Assembly: GCA_024195265.1 (NCBI GenBank)
Contig: JAJLRJ010000014.1
Location: 26,763,181-26,827,180 of the forward strand
Source of the DNA: Dendrophyllia cribrosa
Lineage: Eukaryota > Cnidaria > Anthozoa > Scleractinia > Dendrophylliidae
Length of the DNA stretch: 64,000 nt
Direction: 5' to 3'
Under the pieces are notes generated by a model. The model searched no databases. It worked only from the letters and a program-made list of their open reading frames with translations, and had not been told where the DNA came from. The position numbers were made by a program, and so were the translations under genes. Below are positions 59,201 through 64,000 of the stretch, piece after piece; the stretch's first letter is position 1; each line of letters starts with the position of its first letter.

Positions 59201-59212
59201 CTGATCTGCCAT
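47210..59212 (-). CDS. LRR-Roc-COR-Death (ROCO family) GTPase, MFHAS1-like, 1038 aa
   Basis: Eight exons join in phase: 59212-57994, 57678-57314, 56749-56220, 53138-52946, 51961-51698, 50845-50620, 49278-49234, 47484-47210. Domains: leucine-rich repeats of the LPxEIxxLxxL type (about 45-310); a Roc GTPase (about 333-520) with P-loop GEAGAGKSS (339-347), switch VGIDFYTW, DCAG (389-392) and THLD (451-454) in the guanine-specificity position; a COR domain from about 529; a cysteine-containing region (SLCPPCAQKGKP-KPCLFACNW); and a C-terminal death domain (about 948-1036; QWKLVAGYLGV, ITDKIIAMLNAWKQ, LMNALVRAERNDLAEMV). ROCO proteins are cytosolic dimeric GTPases that scaffold signalling; death domains recruit apoptotic or inflammatory partners. 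MFHAS1 has a similar length. No kinase domain is present, so it is not LRRK. The start is ATG 59212; a GTG four codons upstream is not needed. Confidence 0.9.
47531..47580. mobile_element. Solitary end of the 26246-26756 MITE family
   Basis: agcagttttcacttgagtgt and tgtaaaaccaaaaccaaa match the left end of the 26246 element. No matching right end was found nearby. Confidence 0.55.
48068..48155. repeat. (AAT)n microsatellites
   Basis: Two clusters, aataataataataataat at 48068-48090 and ataataataataacaacaat at 48128-48156, lie in the last ROCO intron (between exons 7 and 8). Confidence 0.9.
49304..49912. mobile_element. MITE of the 25093-25258 family split by a ~440-bp insertion
   Basis: The left part (about 49315-49427: atggtttaaatgttcctttg, aaccagtttaatttttg, ttcctttgtcccagg) and the right part (49868-49912: gtttaaactggttcaaaaaa, aatttcaaccataacata) are the two halves of the palindromic family. 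Between them lies an unrelated block with gctgatcgtagctgatcaat-type triplicated words and two gtaagt-like motifs. The inserted sequence is not identified. Confidence 0.65.
49975..50115 (-). mobile_element. Partial SINE of the 36270-36567 family
   Basis: ttaggaagcaactagaagta, gatgggatgtgagtccatca, cagggtcacacccat, aatttatacacataggtgaa and gagagacagtgtggag follow the order of the SINE body. The tRNA head is missing. Confidence 0.65.
50394..50568. mobile_element. TTAA-flanked MITE (piggyBac-like)
   Basis: TTAACACTTTCACTCCCTGA at the left and GGGAGTTAAAGGGTTAA at the right, with the internal word gaccattcaaatgaaa shared with the 6390-6595 member (gaccattcaaataaaa). It is 175 bp and lies in the ROCO intron between exons 6 and 7. 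Confidence 0.75.
50986..51625 (-). pseudogene. Decayed RecQ-like helicase fragment, copy 1
   Basis: From an ATG at 51370 the minus strand encodes MADEVLSKALVSLNI, a stop, then EDLKKEQETAVKNLL and DVMAILPTGFGKSLIF, the Walker A region of RecQ-family helicases. It continues into degraded sequence with further stops. The same block, including about 150 bp upstream of the ATG (tcagaacggtc ... agcccacgatacc), recurs at 59930-60530. It lies in the ROCO intron between exons 5 and 6. Confidence 0.75.
52055..52640. repeat. Minisatellite, ~86-91 bp unit, about 7 copies
   Basis: The unit contains gaggtcactcacactcactc, actcctctccccatctgatg, tcctttgtttgagagcttgt and tcttgatgtcgtgcagtatg. Units differ by 4-bp steps in the cactcact run. 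An inverted, diverged copy (ctcaaacaaaggacatcaca, tggggagggagtgagtg) follows at about 52728-52765, and a related piece lies at 14770-14835. Confidence 0.9.
53608..54235. repeat. 52-bp minisatellite, about 12 copies
   Basis: The unit gttcatactgatgaagtg(a/t)g then atcattcaaatgaaagctac and atgtacaaggtg repeats with exactly 52-bp spacing (for example 53621 and 53673). The gatcattcaaatgaaa segment resembles the gaccattcaaatgaaa interior of the TTAA MITE family, and the preceding 53500-53600 sequence has the same word, suggesting the array grew from such an element. It lies in the ROCO intron between exons 3 and 4. Confidence 0.9.
54659..54714. repeat. C-rich (CCCCT)n tract
   Basis: About 50 bp of cccctcccc-type sequence, compositional only. 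Confidence 0.9.
54928..55946. mobile_element. 1-kb TTAA-flanked non-autonomous transposon (piggyBac-like)
   Basis: The left end TTAACCCATTCACTCCTGAG and right end TAGGAGCGAATGGGTTAA are inverted with TTAA at both edges. Opposing frames inside (55230-55565 plus, 55196-55549 minus, each over 110 codons) have no transposase motif and overlap each other, so coding is doubtful. It lies in the ROCO intron between exons 3 and 4 and is the longest member of this family here. Confidence 0.75.
57942..57960. repeat. (CA)n microsatellite in ROCO intron 1
   Basis: cacacacacacacacacaca lies 35 bp inside the intron from the exon 1 donor (57994, minus strand), so the exon 1 frame reading through it stops soon after. 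Confidence 0.9.
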
Positions 59213-59929
59213 TGTGGACGGCACTGTTAGACATCCAAATAAAGCTCTGATATATCACCAAGGGTGTTGTAAAAGATCCTAGAATACAGTGAGTGTACAA
59301 AGCAAAAACATCAATGAGTAATCTGTTTTGAAATGATTTTTTGGAAATGATGGCAGAGGGCTTCAGGTTCCTGAGTGAAATGGGAGTTGTTGCATCAGTT
59401 ATGTATTCTAATGTAAACCTTACCCTTTCACTCCTGGAATTATAAAAAAAGGGTTTAGAGATGGACCATCTAATGATTTTTTATAATATTGCATTGCATT
59501 GAGTAGTGTGAATGAAATCCCTGCCATACAAATGAAAGATATGGAGCAGTACTTTTCTACAATATCACAAACTGATATACACATTCTTACTGAGCATTGT
59601 ATTACTGAAAACTAATACTACAACATTTTTCACACCTTTTTCTGAATTTTAATTCTGATACCAAATTTGGACATCATTTATGATGTCACAATAGCAGTCA
59701 AATGGGATGAAATAATCACTAATCGATAGGTAATTTATCCACCTACAGCTGTACTTTCCTTCCAAGTTTCATTAGATTCAATGCATTCTACTTTTGTCTA
59801 TAGCCTAAAACTCTCAGTTTTGAGAGGTGCGGGAGAAAAAACCCAAGCAACCAACCACCGTGCTTGGCATATGTTAGGGCCTCTTTGGCTAACTTTTGTT
59901 GCAAGACAAATAGTGATTGGCTGCAGTTT

Positions 59930-60530
59930 TTGTAATTGTTATGAAAGTGCTAGGATCAGTCAATCTCTCAGCCCGTGATTTTGTGTCAAGTCTGTGGTGT
60001 GCTAGACTTGTGGGAAAGTGGATCGAGAAACTGGACGAAAGTTCCAATGCCGTGTAGTTCAGTGAAGACATTTCCACAATCTGGTCATCGGATGTTCTCC
60101 TTGATGACAGTTCTTCCCTGGCAAGCACAGACACTGAAGATTAAACTCTTTCCAAAGCCTATATGCAAAATGGCCATGACATCTCTTCCATAAAGTTAAT
60201 TTTTATGGCTGTTTCCTGCTCTTTCTTAAGAATGATTTATCGATCTTCTCGTTGAATATTAAGAGACGCAAAGCTTTGGACAACACTTCATCTGCCATTT
60301 TGGGAATTATTGTTACATTTTGGTTTTTGCGTTGTAACTCTCATCTCCCTTGGGAGATTGCATGAATATTTGATTGACATGTCTACCTGTTTCAACCAAT
60401 CAGAACGGTCTGCTGGAGTACGGACTACTCAAAAAGCCCACGATACCGAGCAGGCGGTTTCTTGTGGCTTCGCTGCTCGTAACTCGCGATTTATCGCACA
60501 CGCCAGCAAAACAACCGTCAGCTAGCAAGC
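59930..60530 (-). pseudogene. Decayed RecQ-like helicase fragment, copy 2
   Basis: It matches copy 1 (50986-51625) over its whole length with small deletions: the ATG is at 60298 (minus), followed by MADEVLSKAL, then frameshifts; the Walker A region is altered (attttgcatataggctttgg). Upstream it shares the tcagaacggtctgctggagt and aaaagcccacgataccgagc blocks. Confidence 0.75.
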
Positions 60531-61336
60531 TAGTATTTCGAAACGTCTGTTCAGAAGTTGCAATATTGCTCCATTTTTGAACATGAAAGATAATATATTT
60601 ATATCTTGGTCAAATTCAAAACCACAACTGAAATAGTGGCATGCATCTTACAGTGTACATGATCTCACCTTGTAAACAATCCAAACACCACCAGTTTATA
60701 CAGTGTACATTTGTGTTAGCAAGTCTACAAAATAATCTTAAAGAAAACCACCAGAGCTAAAAATTGTTTTGACTTTGCAAATAGCAAAAGAACAACTTCA
60801 GACTTTACAAGCTTTGTTGGCACCGAAGTTGCCAACTTCGTTTCGAAGTTCACAATTTGGTTGGCCAACTGACAACTGTAATTGACAACTTTGCAACGTA
60901 GTTCCAAATTTCCCAATGAACTTAGAAACTGGCGTGGCCAAAGTAAGCTGAAATCCATTTTGCATTTTAGGACACGTGACCAATTGATGCAAAAGGCCTA
61001 TTCATGTCCCAAATATTACACCATATCACGTACATCAGGTGGTGGTTGTTGTGTTAATTCTACCCATATTTAATGGAATTCATAACAAGTTCAAATCCTG
61101 TCCACGTCTGAATTTTTTCAGGCTTTCTTTGCAACTGCATGCCAATTCAATACAAGAGAATTTCTCTTGTTGATTGGGTAGTGGTGCAACTGACTGATCA
61201 TTATTCTTGCTTTGAAGACAAAAACTGGCTCTAACTCGAAAATGGCTTGAAAGTAAGAATAATAATTGTTACTTTGACAACTGAGAAATTCTTCACTCTT
61301 GAAATTATGAAAAAATAAAGAAATAAAAAACGCGCC

Positions 61337-61486
61337 GAGTGCATTATTGAGTTATATAAGCACGCGGGGATTTTTAAGAACACGAGAGAAGTGCAGAGAA
61401 GCACGAGCCAAAGGCGAGTGCTTCTCGCACTTCTCGAGTGTTCTTAAAAATTCCCAAGTGCTTATATAACTCAACAATGCACGAGG
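61337..61486. repeat. Large inverted repeat (hairpin with ~70-bp arms)
   Basis: Left arm gtgcattattgagttatata ... tttttaagaacacgag ... agaagcacgag; right arm gagtgcttctcgcacttctc ... gtgttcttaaaaa ... tatataactcaacaatgcac. The loop is about 8 bases. A further palindrome-rich segment (cgcgcgtgctttatcgagtt, aatcacagcgcgcgcattt) follows to 61625. It is probably a foldback MITE. Confidence 0.85.
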
Positions 61487-62100
61487 AACAAGTTTTTTTA
61501 TTTCTTTTATGAAATAAAAACGGTTATAATGAACCTTACGTCACGCGCGTGCTTTATCGAGTTATAATGAACTCGGTTTAACCAATCACAGCGCGCGCAT
61601 TTCCTTGAGCATTTTATAATGTGATATAATTTTGGCAATAATTCACGATTATTTCACATAGCTATTCAAAGCATTCTAGTTTTTGTTCTGAGACATGAGT
61701 CACTTCTGAAGCGGAAAATAATGCAATAACAACCAGAAGAATTCCTACATGTAGAATTGAGAGTACAACCACTCTTAAACCTGAAGTTTTAAATTAAGAA
61801 GTTTTTTCTTAGTTCAGATAAAGGTAATTTCTTATTTTAGGAAGGATGTTCTTAATTTGAGGTGTCTGTTCTTGATTTAAGAGTTTTGTCGAAAATTGGC
61901 TTCTTACTTTAAGTCTTAAGATATTGATTTTAAGGAAGAAAGTTTTCTTAATATAAGAATTAAATTCTTAAAATAAATTTAATTTAAAAATAAAAAAGTT
62001 CTGACCTGTCGATTTGTTTTAAGACATTTTGTTTAGTTGCAACTGTACTGTACTGTACAGTACGTACAATTAATAGTCTTTTATCTGCAGTCAGTCAGAT

Positions 62101-62270
62101 TGTTAGCTGTCACGCATCACGCATTATGTTACACGTGTTATGTTACCCATAGTGCTTTTCGGTTCTACTGTGTGTTCGACTAGGCCGCCATCTTGACAGT
62201 CATTAAATGCTGGTTTGTTAACATCTGTTGCCTGTGTCTCGCGTCCTATAATAACCTCAAGCTTATTACA
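62101..62270 (+). mobile_element. 5' LTR of a Ty3/gypsy-type retrotransposon
   Basis: A TG...CA-bounded block ends cctcaagcttattaca at 62270 and is followed at once by a primer binding site. The left boundary is uncertain (tgttagctg at 62101, or tgttacacg/tgttatgtt at 62129-62138). Only the 5' copy is in the window, so the LTR identity cannot be checked against its pair. Confidence 0.6.
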
Positions 62271-62285
62271 TGGTGTCAGAAGTTT
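62271..62285 (+). promoter_or_regulatory. Retrotransposon primer binding site
   Basis: tggtgtcagaagt directly follows the LTR end. It is complementary to the 3' end (with CCA) of a typical animal tRNA-Leu, as I remember that sequence, and is a common primer in gypsy elements. Confidence 0.6.
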
Positions 62286-62526
62286 GGAACCCGAATCTTC
62301 ATCGATTGAACCTAGCTGTTCCACAGTGAGTTCGCCACAACTCTTTCTCGACGAACCAATATTGGCGATCGACGAAGCACTCTTGTCTTCGCAAGCAGCA
62401 CGTTCAGCACACTAATCGACCCTCTTGGTCAGAATGGGTAAAGATTGACCCGTGTTCGATGCCTCCTCAGAAGATCGCCGTCGAGCGTTCAAGTTTTTTA
62501 TCGCTAATTTCAGAGACTTCTGCATT

Positions 62527-64000
62527 ATGGAGGACTACGTGAACCCGGCTAAGGATATTGACACCGACGATTACTGGATATCGGCGAAACGCCCCAAGGC
62601 TATGGCAGCGCTCCGGAGAGCTTTCCCCCAGGCAGAATGGGACGTTCTCACAACTACTATCGACTCCCAAATCGCCGATGAAGACAAACAGCACCCCGCC
62701 AAATGGCTAGCGAAACTGTCAAGCCACTATCTCGGAGAGGAACCTGTTATACAGTCAACTCATAATTTTCTACGCCTCTTAAAACAAGATCCAGGGATGA
62801 GCGTTCAGCAGTGGCACACTCTAGTGCGACTAGAGTACCAGAAATGTAATTTCCCACCAGCAGTGGATGACAGGCTACAGAGAGACATTTTTGTAATTGG
62901 TCTCAATGACACTTTCAAACACTTCAGAAGCGACCTCATCTCTCGGGAGAATCTGACCACTCTCACCTTCACACAAGTCATCAGTAAGGCTCGCGACTTT
63001 GAAGCTAGCCTCAAAACCGAATCAGCAATCACCAGACAACAGCTAGAAGAATCAGTACACCAAATCACACCTGACGAGGAAACAGCACACAAGGTCACAC
63101 CCGATGCTGTCAAACCAAAAATCCCTCGGCGCCCATACAAACCACCAGGGCCATCTGCCCCACAGACCCGTGGTTCGCTGACCTGCTTCTGGTGCGGCCG
63201 CACATCACACGCAGCTCGTCGTGACTGCCCTGCAGCCAATGATACCTGTCACCGCTGTGGAAAAAGGGGCCACTGGCAACAAGTTTGTCGAGCATCAACT
63301 GCCAATGTAGTGGCTCAGGCCGACACTGTTCTTGAGACAAGCACTGCCCATGTCACCATTCATGATGTCGCCCAAGTCCAGTCTGCACCCAGAGGCATAT
63401 TTGTAGACCTAGATCTCAGCTCCTCCCTCACCTCAGCATCGGCTCACTCTGTCCGCTTTCAGGTGGATTCTGGATGTTCTTGCAACACCATACACGTGAA
63501 TGATCTCAAGGAAATGGCTCCGGTGAAAGTCGCACCTTCCAGTGTTCGTCTCCTCGACTACTCCAAAACCATCATTCCCACTGGAGGTCAAGCCACGTTG
63601 CATTGCACTCACCGAGGCAAGCCCTATGACGTTGTGGTCCAAGTCATAACTGCAGACAACTACTATGCACCGCTCCTTGGATTGGCTGATAGTACTCGCA
63701 TGGGCATCTTAAACTATGACATTGACACTGTCAATCAACTTCAGGCCCCTTCCACACCCTCTCTGCCACCTCTCGGTGAGTTGACATTTGAATCAATTAA
63801 ACATAACTATTCACATTTATTTGAGGGGCTGGGTGAGCTGGGGGAACCCCTCTCATTAACGCTGGACCCCACCATCAAGCCTATCCAAGCTGCTCCCCAC
63901 CGCTATGCCGCTCCAAAGCTACCTATTATCAAAGATGCCCTTGACAAACTCATCCACTCAGGTCAACTAATTCGGGTAAATGCACCCACCCTGTGGATAT
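62527..64000 (+). CDS. Retrotransposon Gag-Pol polyprotein (partial, Ty3/gypsy)
   Basis: A single plus-strand frame runs from an ATG at 62527 off the right edge (491 codons). The same frame is open back to a TGA at about 62446, preceded by an ATG (62434). Layout: a Gag-like helical region with QWHTLVRLEYQKCNFP and DIFVIGLND; two CCHC zinc knuckles, CFWCGRTSHAARRDC and CHRCGKRGHWQQVC (about 219-245), which bind RNA; an aspartic protease active site FQVDSGCSCNTI (about 314-325); then the start of the reverse-transcriptase region (LTLDPTIKPIQAAPHRYAAP). The element copies itself through RNA; Gag and Pol appear fused without a frameshift. The early TGA suggests either a downstream start or inactivation. 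Minus-strand frames here are shadows. Confidence 0.85.
   Translation, partial: MEDYVNPAKDIDTDDYWISAKRPKAMAALRRAFPQAEWDVLTTTIDSQIADEDKQHPAKWLAKLSSHYLGEEPVIQSTHNFLRLLKQDPGMSVQQWHTLVRLEYQKCNFPPAVDDRLQRDIFVIGLNDTFKHFRSDLISRENLTTLTFTQVISKARDFEASLKTESAITRQQLEESVHQITPDEETAHKVTPDAVKPKIPRRPYKPPGPSAPQTRGSLTCFWCGRTSHAARRDCPAANDTCHRCGKRGHWQQVCRASTANVVAQADTVLETSTAHVTIHDVAQVQSAPRGIFVDLDLSSSLTSASAHSVRFQVDSGCSCNTIHVNDLKEMAPVKVAPSSVRLLDYSKTIIPTGGQATLHCTHRGKPYDVVVQVITADNYYAPLLGLADSTRMGILNYDIDTVNQLQAPSTPSLPPLGELTFESIKHNYSHLFEGLGELGEPLSLTLDPTIKPIQAAPHRYAAPKLPIIKDALDKLIHSGQLIRVNAPTLWI

Larger units (their letters stand above)
59213..62100. other. Region upstream of the ROCO gene
   Basis: It carries the second RecQ fragment (59930-60530), a small palindromic zone rich in gttgccaacttcg/cgaagtt words (60815-60910), the large hairpin (61337-61486), and an AT-rich stretch of ttcttaatttaag-like words (61740-61990). 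The ROCO promoter should lie just above 59213, but no clear element is visible. Confidence 0.6.

Noticed and set aside
62124..63642. Minus-strand frames in the retrotransposon region
   Set aside because: They are shadows of the continuous plus-strand Gag-Pol frame with zinc knuckles and protease site.

Overview
This 64-kb window is animal nuclear DNA. The genes are split by short GT/AG introns, AT-rich non-coding DNA is packed with miniature transposons (MITEs), a tRNA-derived SINE and minisatellites, and gene order is loose with no operons. The gene content (an invertebrate gasdermin E with two DxxD motifs, a class II CPD photolyase, a LRR-Roc-COR-Death protein) and the repeat types fit a cnidarian, most likely a stony coral or sea anemone. 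The species assignment is inference; no marker gene settles it.

Six protein-coding host genes can be read, five of them complete, by joining exons whose splice sites and reading phases agree. From left to right they are: (1) gasdermin E-like, minus strand, 5' part only (3075 to 1, running off the left edge); (2) NUB1, a NEDD8/ubiquitin-like adaptor with three UBA domains, minus, 17 exons, 625 aa (19293 to 6101); (3) a delta/zeta-class tubulin, plus, 5 exons, 552 aa (19749-23222), divergent from NUB1 across a 455-bp shared promoter; (4) a PP2D1-like PP2C pseudophosphatase, minus, 2 exons, 745 aa (31202 to 26775); (5) a class II CPD photolyase, plus, 8 exons, 511 aa (33582-44642); (6) a LRR-Roc-COR-Death (ROCO, MFHAS1-like) GTPase, minus, 8 exons, 1038 aa (59212 to 47210). 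At the right edge a Ty3/gypsy-type LTR retrotransposon begins on the plus strand: LTR, primer binding site, and a fused gag-pol frame still open at base 64000.

Between and inside the genes there are nested MITEs, including one inserted into a 66-bp tandem array with an exactly verifiable 9-bp target duplication. There are also TTAA-flanked (piggyBac-like), TTA-flanked (Harbinger-like) and TA-flanked (pogo-like) elements, a Penelope-like GIY-YIG remnant, two decayed RecQ-helicase fragments and several minisatellites. The most striking structure is a ~5.3-kb array of a 33-bp G/T-rich unit that fills most of the last intron of the photolyase gene. It creates long but almost certainly non-coding open frames on both strands.

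The genes do not form a pathway. Two of them (gasdermin E and the death-domain ROCO protein) point to regulated cell death or innate immunity, NUB1 to proteasomal turnover of neddylated proteins, the tubulin to centrioles or basal bodies, and the photolyase to UV repair. I saw no convincing rRNA gene, intact tRNA gene or CRISPR array.
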